This document shows positions 10,027 through 19,203 of a DNA stretch of 29,204 nucleotides, piece after piece (the stretch's first letter is position 1; each line of letters begins with the position of its first letter). The stretch is from the NCBI GenBank assembly GCA_903921605.1, contig CAIXQV010000871.1, positions 1 to 29,204 of the forward strand. Direction: 5' to 3'. The notes beneath the pieces were generated by a model. The model was not told the DNA's origin and did no database searches. It saw only the letters and a list, made by a program, of their open reading frames with translations. This DNA comes from an uncultured Planctomycetaceae bacterium (lineage in GTDB: Bacteria > Planctomycetota > Planctomycetia > Planctomycetales > Planctomycetaceae). The position numbers and the translations under genes are program-made.

Positions 10027-10821
10027 TCAGGCCATGAAAAGTGTAAGCGGATCGCGATCATTGTTGGCTGGAAAGCAGTCGATCTCGGGGAACTGTTGAG
10101 CGATCTCCTTCGCCAGTTGCTCAATGCCGGGGCGTTCACTGGCGAAGTGTCCTGTGAGAATCAGGTTGATCCCTCGAGATTGGGCTTCAAGAACAGAATG
10201 AAATCTCGCCTCTCCTGTGAGAAACGTGTCGCAGCCCGCTCGAATCGCATCGTCAAGGAATTCTGCAGCAGCCCCGCAGGCCACTGCGACTTGCTTTACG
10301 ATCTGATTTTCATGCCAGCAAACTTCCAGTGATCTTGATTGCACTGTCATCGCGACTTTCTCAAGAAATTCCTGGCGATCCAGGGGCTTCTCCAGCACTC
10401 CGAAGCGGCCGGCCCCAGAATTCGGGGCGTCGCCGATGAGTCGCAGTGCCTGAATTTGCTGCAGTCCGAGATTCTCCGCGAGCTGCTGATTGATGCCGCG
10501 GTCCGCACTGTCGAAAGCGGTGTGTGGGCTATAGACCGCAATGCCCGCTTCAGCTAATTGAAGCAGAATACGTCCTTCTTCTGTTGCGTCAGTGATTTTC
10601 TTTGTGGCACGAAAGAGTATCGGATGATGAGCCACGATCATCTGGGCCTGTCGCTCGACGGCTTCGGCTGACACAGGAGCCGTTAGGGTCAGGCACGTCA
10701 TGAGTCGCTCAACGGGACAATTTCTGCGGCCGAGCAGAAGTCCGACATTGTCCCATGACTCCGCGAGGTTCGTGGGGGCAAGTTTTTCCAGATAGCTGCA
10801 GATCTCGAGAACTGTGGCCAT
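10027..10821 (-). CDS. Nif3-like dinuclear metal center protein
   Basis: The 264-residue product matches the Nif3/YbgI (GTP cyclohydrolase 1 type 2-like) family. It shows ESWDNVGLLLG at residues 21-31, the metal-binding HHP (His65, His66) in AHHPILF, SPHTAFD near residue 98 and a C-terminal GHFASERPG carrying the last His and Glu ligands. Members form hexameric rings with two metal ions per subunit. Their physiological reaction is poorly defined, and roles in nucleotide hydrolysis or metal handling have been proposed. Length is near the compact ~250-residue form, without the extra central insertion of longer homologues. It starts at ATG 10821. It lies 130 bp beyond the end of the OYE-type gene on the same strand. 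Confidence 0.92.
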   Translation of the reverse strand: MATVLEICSYLEKLAPTNLAESWDNVGLLLGRRNCPVERLMTCLTLTAPVSAEAVERQAQMIVAHHPILFRATKKITDATEEGRILLQLAEAGIAVYSPHTAFDSADRGINQQLAENLGLQQIQALRLIGDAPNSGAGRFGVLEKPLDRQEFLEKVAMTVQSRSLEVCWHENQIVKQVAVACGAAAEFLDDAIRAGCDTFLTGEARFHSVLEAQSRGINLILTGHFASERPGIEQLAKEIAQQFPEIDCFPANNDRDPLTLFMA

Positions 10822-10951
10822 GCAGATCCTTTACGGTCTCGTGTGTCTAACCCGGCCGGCCTGAAAGTTCATCAGGGTTCCGGGGAGCAGGCAACACGGT
10901 TAAAGGTATTGCAAATCGCTTCAGTGGAAAAGTGCGTGAACGACTATTTGG

Positions 10952-12385
10952 CTATTCGTTTGCTTGTTTTAGAGCAAGCAATGCGGCTCGTTCCGGCATC
11001 ACCTTGTAGTGCGGGTCGAGAGGATAGCAGCCCGAGACAAGTCCGTTGCGAGGTGCGGTGGTGCAGTCGCTGAATGTGCGGCAGATTTTTTTTCGGCCTG
11101 GTTCGCGACCTGCGGAAACATCCGCCGGAAGATCCGGATAGGACAGAACCATTCGTCCAAGCCCGATCGAGTCGGCCATTCCGGTGCGAATGACGGCCTG
11201 GCCCACATTCGGCAGCCACTCCTGAAGATACGAATAACCGGACCCCACGACGATCAGTTCCGGGACTTTTTTCTTTAGTTCTGCTGTGGCCACGATCTGT
11301 CTGCAGACCCCGACCAGAGGATCTTCCGGCGGCTGGTATCCATCGCTCGGCGGAAACAAGGCTGGTCGTTGGATGTGGGGATTGTAGTAGGGGCTGCCGC
11401 ATGTCGAGCAAACGAGATCAATGGACAATGATTTAAGAAGTTCAAGGAATCGAACGGGCTCATTCAGATCAATCCCCTGCCCTGTTTCATCGCCGCCAAA
11501 TGCGTACCGATACAAATCGGTTGTTGTCGGCACGCCTGTGCGTTCCGCTGTGGTTCCGGGCTGAAACGGCACAAAATCAAACACGCTCAGTCTGACACCA
11601 ATTTCAAGTCCGGGTGCTTCGGCCCGAATCCCAGCTGTTATCTCCCGGAGGAAGCGAGTTCGATTTTCAAAGCTACCGCCGAAGTCCCCTGCTCTGTCGA
11701 ACCCCGACAGCAGCTCGTGTCCGAGATATCCGTGACAGTGCTTAATGTCGACCCAGCGATATCCGGCCTTTGCAGACAGTTTGGCAGCAGCGATGAAATC
11801 ATCAATCAGGCGACGCAGATCATCATCGCTCATCAGGGGGCCGTCGTCATTGATTCCAAATTTTGCATCCAGAATCGGGTGCCGATAGGCGATCTGCGGT
11901 TCGAGTTTCTTTTTGTCGAGAGGACGAGCAAACCGGCCTGAATGAGTGAGCTGCAATCCGATCAGTAAATCGTCCGTCGAGCCAATGTTCTCTCGATGAG
12001 CATTCTCAAGGATTTCTCGCAGTTCAATCAGATCGGGAAGTGTCTGAGCGTTGATCATCAATTGGTTTGGATTTGCTCGACCATCTGGTCGAACTGCAAC
12101 AGCTTCTCCTCCCCAAATCAATTTGGCCCCGCTGAGACCAAAATTCTTCCACCTGCGTCGCGTCAAATCTGTTGGACGTCCGTCTGTAGTGCCGTCCCAA
12201 CCTTCCATCGGCAGAATGCACCAGCGATTTCCGATGGGACCACAGACAGAGTTCAGCGGTTGCTCGAGTATGCTTTCGGAGCCACTTTGAACGGTATCGT
12301 CAAACGGCAGGTGGAGATTCAATTCCTGAAGGCGTTCCTGGAACTGTGCTGCGGTTTTGAATGTGGAAATACGAGGGTAAGCCAT
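10952..12385 (-). CDS. NADH:flavin oxidoreductase, Old Yellow Enzyme family
   Basis: This 477-residue TIM-barrel flavoprotein has the family signature [12 protein letters not shown] followed by [14 protein letters not shown] in the middle (about 218-250). An N-terminal LPMEGWDG strand and LQLTHSGRF give the FMN and active-site loops, and the C-terminal part has VVGSGYS and IGLGRM for FMN phosphate binding. OYE enzymes reduce activated alkenes with NAD(P)H. The substrate cannot be read from sequence. It is longer than classical OYE (~360-400). The extra C-terminus contains CRTFSDC and later GC (three Cys in about 20 residues), reminiscent of but not identical to the Fe-S cluster segment of 2,4-dienoyl-CoA reductases. 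No second FAD/NAD domain follows. ATG 12385 is divergent from the TRASH-domain gene. Confidence 0.88.
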   Translation of the reverse strand: MAYPRISTFKTAAQFQERLQELNLHLPFDDTVQSGSESILEQPLNSVCGPIGNRWCILPMEGWDGTTDGRPTDLTRRRWKNFGLSGAKLIWGGEAVAVRPDGRANPNQLMINAQTLPDLIELREILENAHRENIGSTDDLLIGLQLTHSGRFARPLDKKKLEPQIAYRHPILDAKFGINDDGPLMSDDDLRRLIDDFIAAAKLSAKAGYRWVDIKHCHGYLGHELLSGFDRAGDFGGSFENRTRFLREITAGIRAEAPGLEIGVRLSVFDFVPFQPGTTAERTGVPTTTDLYRYAFGGDETGQGIDLNEPVRFLELLKSLSIDLVCSTCGSPYYNPHIQRPALFPPSDGYQPPEDPLVGVCRQIVATAELKKKVPELIVVGSGYSYLQEWLPNVGQAVIRTGMADSIGLGRMVLSYPDLPADVSAGREPGRKKICRTFSDCTTAPRNGLVSGCYPLDPHYKVMPERAALLALKQANE

Positions 12386-12551
12386 GGACAGTTTCTCGAC
12401 AGATGCATTACGAGGCCAACAGCGTTACTCTAAATGGAAACTTGTGGCGACTCCTACCGACAGGTCGCAGTGTTTTTAAAAAAGGCGCAGCATCGATTTG
12501 CGATGTTACCGCTGTTCTTCCAGATCCTGTACTTCTGCTCGAGCACAATTC

Positions 12552-13379
12552 ATGACAAATCCATCGCCGTTTTCTGTCATCACAGTATGTGCTGTATTGG
12601 GGTTCTCTCTGGCGTTCAGCGCTGCACCTACGAACTCTGACGAACAACCTTCTGCCGAGAAGAAATCCATCGGGGCCCCCGCTGATCCGCAACATCGAGA
12701 GACGTGTGTCAAGGTCCTGAAGCCGCTCGGAGTTCTCGTTGGCGAATGGAAAGGTGTTGGCCAACCGCGACGAGGTTCAAATGTCGGAGCCTGGTCCGAG
12801 AAAGCTCAGGTGGCCTGGAAGTTTGATGAGAACCGATCGGCACTGCTTCTGAACTTTGATCCCGGACAGCACTATAAGTCAGTTGTGTTTTCGGTGGCGG
12901 CAGATGGCGTGACACCAGAATTATTTCTGATGGCAGCCGGGGGCCAGACGATTCAGTTGAAGCGAAATGATGAGCCGGCTGCTGACAAGACTTCCGACAA
13001 GCCTGCAAAAGATGTCGCATGGGTGTTTGAGTCATCTCCCGACGCACTGCCTCAAACTCGCTGCACAGTTCGTGTCATCAGTGATATTCGTGTCGCGATG
13101 TTGTTCGAAGAGAAGCCAACAGTTCAGGCTTCTTATCGTCGGCTTTCAGAAATCGGATTGACTCGCGCGGGCGCAAGGCTGGCGAGTGGCAATACGGGCG
13201 AGCGACAATGCATAGTGACCGGCGGGCTGGGCACGATCAAAGTCAGCCACGAGGGAAAGACTTACTTCGTTTGCTGTGAGGGATGTCAGCAGGCATTTGA
13301 TGCCGATCCCGCCGGGACGATCGCTGCCTATCAGGAACGACTCCAGGAAGCGTCGAAAAAAGAAGCGTCGAAAAAGTAA
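12552..13379 (+). CDS. Secreted protein with C-terminal TRASH/YHS-like metal-binding domain
   Basis: The 275-residue protein starts at ATG 12552, which gives a clean signal peptide (hydrophobic residues about 8-23, AFSAAP cleavage region). Upstream in-frame codons would spoil it. The central part (about 55-205) is a beta-rich domain containing LVGEWKGVG, which I cannot assign. The C-terminal ~45 residues have Cys220, then 20 residues, then CCEGC (Cys241, Cys242, Cys245) in YFVCCEGCQQAFDADP. This is the knuckle of TRASH/YHS domains that bind heavy metals such as copper. A lysine-rich repeat ends the protein (EASKKEASKK). The context suggests an exported metal-binding or metal-sensing role. This is inferred from the domain only. 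Confidence 0.78.
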   Translation: MTNPSPFSVITVCAVLGFSLAFSAAPTNSDEQPSAEKKSIGAPADPQHRETCVKVLKPLGVLVGEWKGVGQPRRGSNVGAWSEKAQVAWKFDENRSALLLNFDPGQHYKSVVFSVAADGVTPELFLMAAGGQTIQLKRNDEPAADKTSDKPAKDVAWVFESSPDALPQTRCTVRVISDIRVAMLFEEKPTVQASYRRLSEIGLTRAGARLASGNTGERQCIVTGGLGTIKVSHEGKTYFVCCEGCQQAFDADPAGTIAAYQERLQEASKKEASKK

Positions 13380-13451
13380 AAAGCAACCTTCTTTTTGTGC
13401 CGTGATTCCAGCCGGTGCTCAGAATCAACCGCAGTATCACTGCTCGCAAAG

Positions 13452-13493
13452 AAAAACGGTCAGAGCCATCATCGAGAGAGGCGTCTGACCGTT
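13452..13493 (-). terminator. Intrinsic terminator after hisG
   Basis: AACGGTCAGA (13455-13464) pairs with TCTGACCGTT (13484-13493), with a further GCC/GGC pairing inside the loop. On the minus strand it leads into TTTTTCTTT. It lies 32 bp past the hisG stop. On the plus strand, downstream of the TRASH gene, the T-run is poor, so it mainly serves hisG. Confidence 0.75.
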
Positions 13494-13525
13494 CTGGTTG
13501 GCGGAGAATTCGTGATTTGTTCTGA

Positions 13526-14404
13526 TCAGTCAATGATCTTGCTGATTGGATATTCAACGATGCCTTTGGCTCCCGACTGCTTAAGCTGCGGGATAATTGT
13601 TCGGACCAGGCTTTCGTCAACGATTGTGTTGAGGGCGACCCAATCCGGATCGGACAGATGCGAGACAGTCGGTGTCTGCAGAGCGGGCAGCATTTTCAGA
13701 ACTGCATCAAGGTTCTGGCGATGAACATTCATCATCAGGCCGACTTTACCTTCGGCCTCAAGGCAGGACTGCAGCATCAGGGCGATGTTATCGACCTTGG
13801 CCTTTATCCATGAGTCCGCGTAGGACGTCCGATTAGCGATGAAGCGAGTCGTACTCTGCAGAACCTCGTCCATGATTCGCAGATTATTGGCACGGAGAGA
13901 GTTGCCTGTTTCAGTCACTTCCACAATCGCATCGGCAAGCTTAGGAGGTTTTACTTCCGTGGCTCCCCAGGAAAACTCAACATGAGCTTTCACATGGTGA
14001 CGTTCAAGGAATCGAGTTGTCAGACCAACAGCCTCGGTGGCAATCCGCTTGCCCTCCAGATCTTTCACCGTCTTGATCGGTGAATCTTCCGGCACACAGA
14101 GAACCCAGCGGACTGGCCGCCGACTGACTTTCGAAAACACGAGTTCGCAAACTTGATGAACGTCGGCGTTGGTTTCGAGGATCCAGTCATATCCGGTGAT
14201 ACCTGCGTCAAGAATTCCGTTCTCAACGTAACGCGCCATTTCCTGAGCGCGGATCAGCATGCATTCAATCTCCGGATCATCAACCGTCGGAAAATAAGAT
14301 CGCGAGGCAAACTTGATGTTGTAACCCGCGCGGCTGAACAGTGCGGCAGTAGATTCCTGCAGGCTGCCTGCGGGGATGCCCAATTTTAGTACTCGACCAG
14401 ACAT
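13526..14404 (-). CDS. hisG: ATP phosphoribosyltransferase, long form
   Basis: HisG catalyses the first step of histidine synthesis, joining ATP and PRPP to phosphoribosyl-ATP in the cytoplasm. The 292-residue product opens with [14 protein letters not shown] and has DAGITGYDW at about 66-74 and the HisG signature around [18 protein letters not shown] (158-175), which binds PRPP phosphate. The extra ~80 C-terminal residues after about 210 ([20 protein letters not shown] and on) form the ACT-like regulatory domain of the long form. Long HisG works without HisZ and is feedback-inhibited by histidine. It lies 93 bp downstream of hisI on the same strand and is closed by an intrinsic terminator, so the two are probably co-transcribed. 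Confidence 0.96.
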   Translation of the reverse strand: MSGRVLKLGIPAGSLQESTAALFSRAGYNIKFASRSYFPTVDDPEIECMLIRAQEMARYVENGILDAGITGYDWILETNADVHQVCELVFSKVSRRPVRWVLCVPEDSPIKTVKDLEGKRIATEAVGLTTRFLERHHVKAHVEFSWGATEVKPPKLADAIVEVTETGNSLRANNLRIMDEVLQSTTRFIANRTSYADSWIKAKVDNIALMLQSCLEAEGKVGLMMNVHRQNLDAVLKMLPALQTPTVSHLSDPDWVALNTIVDESLVRTIIPQLKQSGAKGIVEYPISKIID

Positions 14405-14497
14405 TCGTCTTAACCTTCGTCATCAAATGAATTCGAGAAACGCGGAGCCCGGATCAGTGCAGAAGATTTATTCGCCAGGGGCTTGCGGGAAGATCTT

Positions 14498-14887
14498 TTA
14501 CTTTTTGTAGACCGCATGAGGATCAAACACTCGGTCTCCCTCAACGGCAAACTGCTGAGTTGCGGGGTCGATCTTGCGGAAGAAACAAGTGCGGAATCCT
14601 TCGTGACAGGCCGCGCCGCCGATCTGATTCACTTTGACCAGCAGCGTGTCTCCATCGCAGTCAAAATAGATGGCATGCAGCTCCTGAACGTTGCCGCTTT
14701 CCTCGCCCTTTCGCCAGAGCTTTTTGCGGCTGCGGCTGTAGTAACAGACGCGACCCGTTCGCAAAGTTTCCTCGTAGGATTCTTTATTCATCCAAGCCAT
14801 CATCAGGACGTCGCCCGTTGCGGAATCCTGTGCAATTGCCGGGATCAGTTCATTCTTCGAAAAATCGGGGCCAGTCAGTTCAGCCAT
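14498..14887 (-). CDS. hisI: Phosphoribosyl-AMP cyclohydrolase
   Basis: HisI opens the adenine ring of phosphoribosyl-AMP, the third step of histidine synthesis. The 129-residue protein is the single-function form, without the HisE pyrophosphohydrolase domain found in fused His[18 protein letters not shown] at residues 51-66 is the substrate-binding loop. DCDGD (Asp76, Cys77, Asp78, Asp80) supplies the magnesium aspartates and one zinc cysteine, and Cys94 and Cys101 ([12 protein letters not shown]) are the other zinc ligands. All expected key residues are present. ATG 14887 lacks a strong ribosome-binding site. hisG follows, and the other his genes are not in this window. Confidence 0.96.
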   Translation of the reverse strand: MAELTGPDFSKNELIPAIAQDSATGDVLMMAWMNKESYEETLRTGRVCYYSRSRKKLWRKGEESGNVQELHAIYFDCDGDTLLVKVNQIGGAACHEGFRTCFFRKIDPATQQFAVEGDRVFDPHAVYKK

Positions 14888-15274
14888 GAGAAAACAACCA
14901 CATCCAGACTACAAAATCGAAGGGCGATAATAGCCAGCAAGACGCCATGAGCGTTGATTCGGCCGCGAGAAATTCACCCTGATGCACAGGAGTGTCGATC
15001 GCCGCAGCCAAAAGAGTTCACTCACGATACCGTCCGAGGCGAGCGTTCTCCATCGGTGACACCCATCGACGGCTCGGAAGTCCGGAATTCCTGGAGATTT
15101 GGCCGGTTTGCTCGTTTCCTGAAAGGCTATGGATGCCGCCCAACCGTGCTGAGCCAGCGGCAAAGGTTCCTGCGGACGAGATTTTTTCAGGCCGGCCTCG
15201 GGACAAGGAACGCTTTTTGGATTGCTGAGCCAGCGATTGACCTGATTTCAGAACCGTCTGTCCCAGTGTGCTGC
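14888..15274. other. 387-bp gap between the GlcE-like gene and hisI
   Basis: No recognisable gene. On the minus strand, one frame stays open for about 90 codons from inside the end of the GlcE-like gene, through GQTVLKSGQSLAQQSKKRS, to a stop at 15018. A second frame is open at 14909-15163. Neither gives a known family, and in particular no GlcF-type CxxCxxC Fe-S motif is seen where glcF would be expected. The promoter of hisI should lie here but I could not pick it. Confidence 0.45.
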
Positions 15275-16354
15275 TCAGGCCGGTTTTTGTCCGCTCAGCA
15301 GTTCGCTTAATTGTTTCGAGATTGTTCGAACCGGGGCGGCCGAGATCGTAGACCGTGCGGTTGTTGAGCGAAGCATTTCGAAGGAACCGATTCCGTCCGC
15401 GACCAGTGAGCTTAGGATCATAGCGGCCTGAGCTTCATCGGGTGCCTGCTGAGCAGGGAGTTGTGGCGCCTGACGAACGAAAAGAATGCCATTTGCTGCG
15501 CGGCCGAAGACTTCACAACCAGCCTCAAGAAGAACGCTCAGACAAGAGACGACTCGAGATGGCAAAGTGATGAGCCGTGCCAGCCAGTGTTCATCATTGG
15601 CTCCGGTTGCAGCACATTGGGCTGCTCGACAATAGAGCGGAAATACGTTGTCACCACTGGCAAGATGGCACCAGACGGCCGTGCCGGCAAGTTCTTCCTG
15701 CAACGTCTTGTTCTGCCACTGACATGCGGCCAGTGGACCTTCAAAACCAAGGACCAGCAACGCCGCGGCATCTTTGCCCTGAGTTGATTCAGCAAGTTCC
15801 GGCATTGATGTTGCCAGCAGTCTTGATGTCGCCGAACGACCCAGCACGTCGAGAATAACAGGCGTCGTCGCGGTCAGGTTGAGTCGTTCGAGGGCCGCTT
15901 CCAGATCACGCAGAGATCGAAATCCTGCGACCATGATCGATTGTTGAGTGGGAAGAGGTTTCAGTTTGAAGGTCAGTTGAGTGATTGTTCCCAATTGATT
16001 TCGGGAGCCAACCAGCAATCGGCACAGGTCGTATCCTGCGACATTCTTGACGACTCGTCCACCCGCATGAAAGACTCGCCCCGTGCCATCGACAGCTTCC
16101 ACGCCAATGACGTAATCACGCAATGAGCCGTAGCCAAACTGTCGAGGGCCGCAGATGTCATAGGCGGCCAGTTCTCCCAGCGGAGTACCTTCGTCTGCTA
16201 CATCGATTGGCAGTTGCTGGTTTTCTTCCCGGAGGATTGTCTGCAGTGTGCCATATGACATCCCGGCACCGACGGTGATTGTCATGTCACGTGCGGGGTA
16301 ATCGACGATCGCGGAAGAAATCGCAGTGCCGGAGGCGGATTCAGAGTCGTGCAT
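15275..16354 (-). CDS. glcE: GlcE-like FAD-binding oxidoreductase, N-terminus apparently truncated
   Basis: The 359-residue product matches the GlcE subunit of glycolate oxidase from VDYPARDMTITVGAGMSY onward. It then has QQLPIDV, FGYGSLRDYVIG, VDGTGRVFHAGG and GRVVKNVAGYDLCRLLVGS (FAD-binding type 4 fold), followed by a divergent C-terminal half. Typical GlcE proteins have about 50 more N-terminal residues with a PVGG-type FAD pyrophosphate loop. Here the ATG at 16354 is the first ATG, GTG or TTG after an in-frame TAG about 29 codons upstream, and those codons do not encode the loop. The loop that normally reads like GGxIAxNxSGPRR is also altered (LGELAAYDICGPRQ). GlcE works with GlcD and GlcF, and neither is adjacent. 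This is either a divergent paralogue or a decaying gene. Confidence 0.72.
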   Translation of the reverse strand: MHDSESASGTAISSAIVDYPARDMTITVGAGMSYGTLQTILREENQQLPIDVADEGTPLGELAAYDICGPRQFGYGSLRDYVIGVEAVDGTGRVFHAGGRVVKNVAGYDLCRLLVGSRNQLGTITQLTFKLKPLPTQQSIMVAGFRSLRDLEAALERLNLTATTPVILDVLGRSATSRLLATSMPELAESTQGKDAAALLVLGFEGPLAACQWQNKTLQEELAGTAVWCHLASGDNVFPLYCRAAQCAATGANDEHWLARLITLPSRVVSCLSVLLEAGCEVFGRAANGILFVRQAPQLPAQQAPDEAQAAMILSSLVADGIGSFEMLRSTTARSTISAAPVRTISKQLSELLSGQKPA

Positions 16355-16524
16355 GTTCAGACTGAGAGAAACACCAGCGACTCTTTCTGATCGGTTCCAA
16401 ACCCAATGGTCGGACGCGAGGCCGCATTCTCGGGAAGTCTAACTATCGGAGCCGATCAAAGAAAGCGGCAGACGCAGAGGGAGAATGACCAAAGAGGAGT
16501 CCGAACATTCCGGCTTCAGAGATC

Positions 16525-16923
16525 TCAGTGTACGGCATCAAGGGCCGGGATTCGTCCCTCATATTCGTCGTTGCGAGCTTCATCCTGAATCTCCAGAAAG
16601 CCCGCTCGCAGAGTACTGATAACAGATTCCGCGGATCGCCAGGCTTCAGCAGATTCGATTCGCACCTGATCCAGGGCGAAGACAACAAGGCGAAGAACCT
16701 GAATCGGAAGTTCACCTCGCTGCAGATTCAGGCCTTCGGCGATCGCCAGCAGGGTTTTCATCGCACGTAGTTTAACAGCCGGCAACTCCGCACTGCGGTT
16801 CTGCTCAAGAAGACGGGCTCCTTCATTGAGTGCCGAAACGGCCTGATCGTAAACCAGGATCAGCATATCGACCCGTGTCCACGAGTAGCTCTGAACGGTT
16901 TTGTATTTTAGATGAGGATTCAT
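16525..16923 (-). CDS. fliS: Flagellar export chaperone FliS
   Basis: FliS binds the disordered C-terminus of flagellin in the cytoplasm and delivers it to the flagellar export gate. The 132-residue all-helical product has the family start YKTVQSYSWTRVDMLILVYDQA and amphipathic helices such as LPAVKLRAMKTLLAIAEGLN and a C-terminal SVISTLRAGFLEIQDEA. Length is typical (about 130). It begins 39 bp after the fliD stop on the same strand, the usual fliD-fliS pair, so it should be translated from the fliD transcript. A 170-bp gap without a gene separates it from the GlcE-like gene. Confidence 0.88.
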   Translation of the reverse strand: MNPHLKYKTVQSYSWTRVDMLILVYDQAVSALNEGARLLEQNRSAELPAVKLRAMKTLLAIAEGLNLQRGELPIQVLRLVVFALDQVRIESAEAWRSAESVISTLRAGFLEIQDEARNDEYEGRIPALDAVH

Positions 16924-16962
16924 GACTGTTACCCGTTACGGCCTGAGGTGTGACGCATGCCG

Positions 16963-18966
16963 TTATTGCTGACTACTGATTTGAGGAAGGTTGGCCAGTT
17001 GTCCGCCCAGATAGGAGCTGGTTGCGTTAAGCTGGCTGATGGCTGTTTCGAGCGCCTGAAACTGTTTTCGAATACTCTGTTCCTGAAGGTCGAACAGTTT
17101 TGTCTGACGATCAATAGATGTCTGAAGACTCTTCAGTTGTCCGTCAAAGCCATCATCAACCGACGTCAGCAGACCATCCTCATTATTCAGCAGTTTCCCG
17201 AGGACCTGATCAAGCGATGAAGCCAAGCCTCGCGAGACAGTAATTGTCCCTTCGGCACCGGCAACGACATCCGATGGAGACAGGGTAATCTGAACCTGAA
17301 GGTCAGCCGTATTTTCGTTATCCGGGTCTCCGGTGAGCAGTCGCCCCCGTCCAACCGCTGCTTCGGTTTTACCATTGACGATAAAGGATCCGACAACGTC
17401 GCGTCCGTTGTCTTTAAGGCCGGCTGTCAGGCCAAGGTCAGCGATGGCAGTTCCGCTGACGATCTCCAGATCAGAGGTCAGGCCGTACTTTGCAGATGTC
17501 AGTTGCAATGCTCCACTCTCAAGGGAGACATTGATTTCGCGAGCAGGAAATTCCTCGGATTCGTTGATGATTTGTTCGAGGTGATCAGCAAGCTGTTGTG
17601 CCGTGTAAGTGCCTTCACTCAACTGCACCGTCGCCGTCTTACCATCGAGTTTGACTTCCAGACTTCGGTTTGCAGAGGTGATCACTGTTGAACCGGCAAA
17701 GGCTGCTCCCGTGATTGTGGCCTGTTCAGCCGCCTGGCTGATGTCGACTTGATATCCTGAAGTGGAGGCCTGTGTTCGCGTGCTGCCAAGCACAAACGAC
17801 ATTCCTGAGTTCGTCGACTGCCCGCCGAAGGAAAACAGTCGCTTTACATCGTCTGCGGTGACTCCCTCGATGTTTCCATTCAGTGCGCTTTCCAGTTTGG
17901 CCTTGTCGAGGACGAGTGTGCCGGAATCATTGAATCTGATTCCCACCGTGGAAAGTCGATTAGCCAGAGGATTCGCGCCTGGCACGACATTTTGAACTGT
18001 CGTCCTGAGAGTCTGTTGAATCTTGGCGGCGCCTTGGTTGCCGAGGAACAGTCCGCCCTCTTCCGAAGCCTCGTTGTATTTTGAATTTTCGCTGATGTAG
18101 TTAAGAACACCGTTGAAGGAGTCCACAAAGCTCTGGACCGCGGCGACCGCGGCGGAATTGTCCTTCGCGACGGTGAGCGAAACGGTTTGGCCGACGGTAG
18201 GTTGCAGCAGATCGAAGCTGACTCCACCAATCGCGTCTTTGAACTGGTTCGTGCTGCTCGTTACGGAGATTGCTCCTGCTCCGCTGCCAAGTGTGACCCG
18301 TGCATCGCTGGCGGCCTGAACCGGAGTTCCAAAATTAATCACTGGCTTAACTGCGGAACCACTGTCCGCTGCCAGGTTGTTTGTGACCGTGATTTGGTTG
18401 CTGGCTCCGGTTTTGCTGCTGCTCAGTAGAAGTCGATAAGGAGTTGCGCCGCCTGCGGAGTCTTTAACAACGGTCGCGCTGATACCGGTGTCCGAGGAAT
18501 TAATCGCTGCGGAAAGATCGGAAAGGTTATTGTTGTTACCATCGATCGTGATGGTTTTGGGATCGCCGGAGCCCAGCCGAATTTCGAATGTTCCCTGCGT
18601 GATCTCTGAATCGGTGTCGGCAAATCCCTGAGAGGCGACCTGATGGGCCTTAGCGGTCGCGTCGATGGTCATCTGATAAACACCAGGAACGGCGGCCGCC
18701 GAAGCCGTTGCGCTAATTGCTTTTTCGTCACTTGGCGTTACAGAAAGGCGTGTCAGTGGATTGTTGGTATTTCGGCTCAGGGCGCCCGCGTCCGCACGCA
18801 GACTCAGGAGCCGGGATTCGACAGTCTTGAACGCAGCCTGACGCTGTTGAATGCCGTTCTTGCGCAGAGCCATCCGGTCCAACTGCTGCTGCTGAATTTT
18901 CAACAGGCCGGATACAATGTTGTCGGTATCGATACCCGATACAACGCCATTAATACTGATTGGCAT
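16963..18966 (-). CDS. fliD: Flagellar hook-associated protein 2 (filament cap)
   Basis: FliD forms the cap at the filament tip and guides flagellin folding outside the cell. From ATG 18966 the product has 667 residues, longer than the ~470 of enteric FliD. The N-terminus PISINGVVSGIDTDNIVSGL is the family signature, followed by a helical stretch. The middle is beta-rich and contains a flagellin hook IN-like segment (TIDGNNNNLSDLSAAINSS). The C-terminus returns to helices (TSIDRQTKLFDLQEQSIRKQ ... LNATSSYLGGQL). An upstream TTG at 19014 would add 16 unlikely residues. A weak G-rich sequence lies 8-13 nt before the ATG. A sigma-54-like site lies 78 bp upstream (19044-19059). fliS follows. Confidence 0.95.
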   Translation of the reverse strand: MPISINGVVSGIDTDNIVSGLLKIQQQQLDRMALRKNGIQQRQAAFKTVESRLLSLRADAGALSRNTNNPLTRLSVTPSDEKAISATASAAAVPGVYQMTIDATAKAHQVASQGFADTDSEITQGTFEIRLGSGDPKTITIDGNNNNLSDLSAAINSSDTGISATVVKDSAGGATPYRLLLSSSKTGASNQITVTNNLAADSGSAVKPVINFGTPVQAASDARVTLGSGAGAISVTSSTNQFKDAIGGVSFDLLQPTVGQTVSLTVAKDNSAAVAAVQSFVDSFNGVLNYISENSKYNEASEEGGLFLGNQGAAKIQQTLRTTVQNVVPGANPLANRLSTVGIRFNDSGTLVLDKAKLESALNGNIEGVTADDVKRLFSFGGQSTNSGMSFVLGSTRTQASTSGYQVDISQAAEQATITGAAFAGSTVITSANRSLEVKLDGKTATVQLSEGTYTAQQLADHLEQIINESEEFPAREINVSLESGALQLTSAKYGLTSDLEIVSGTAIADLGLTAGLKDNGRDVVGSFIVNGKTEAAVGRGRLLTGDPDNENTADLQVQITLSPSDVVAGAEGTITVSRGLASSLDQVLGKLLNNEDGLLTSVDDGFDGQLKSLQTSIDRQTKLFDLQEQSIRKQFQALETAISQLNATSSYLGGQLANLPQISSQQ

Positions 18967-19043
18967 GCCAGATGCCCCCCGAGGAACAGGTTCGGAGAAA
19001 CAGAGAATCGTCAAAACGAAAACAGAAAGAATCAGTTAACAGG

Positions 19044-19059
19044 AGCAGGCTCAACGCCT
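19044..19059 (-). promoter_or_regulatory. Candidate sigma-54 promoter of fliD
   Basis: The minus strand reads AGGCGTTGAGCCTGCT, with the invariant GG and GC 10 nt apart. Outside GG, C, TGC and the final T the match to TGGCACG-N4-TTGCW is only partial. It lies about 78 bp before the fliD ATG. The presence of an enhancer-binding protein gene in the same region supports it. Confidence 0.35.
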
Positions 19060-19130
19060 TCAAGTAACCCTCTACAAAGGTTTCAATGTTATACGGATTC
19101 CGGATCTGAACGAACTTGTGTTAACCAAGA

Positions 19131-19175
19131 AACGGTCCGACTGGGTACTGGTACTCCAGTTCCAGACGGACCGTT
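19131..19175 (-). terminator. Branched hairpin after the flagellin gene, likely terminator
   Basis: AACGGTCCG (19131-19139) pairs with CGGACCGTT (19167-19175). The loop holds a second hairpin (ACTGG-AGTA-CCAGT on the minus strand). It begins 28 bp after the flagellin stop. On the minus strand the following T-run is short (TTTCTT), whereas on the plus strand it is followed by TTTTTT, so it may act in both directions. Confidence 0.55.
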
Positions 19176-19203
19176 CGAATTTTTTACTTTGTGACGAATC
19201 AGA

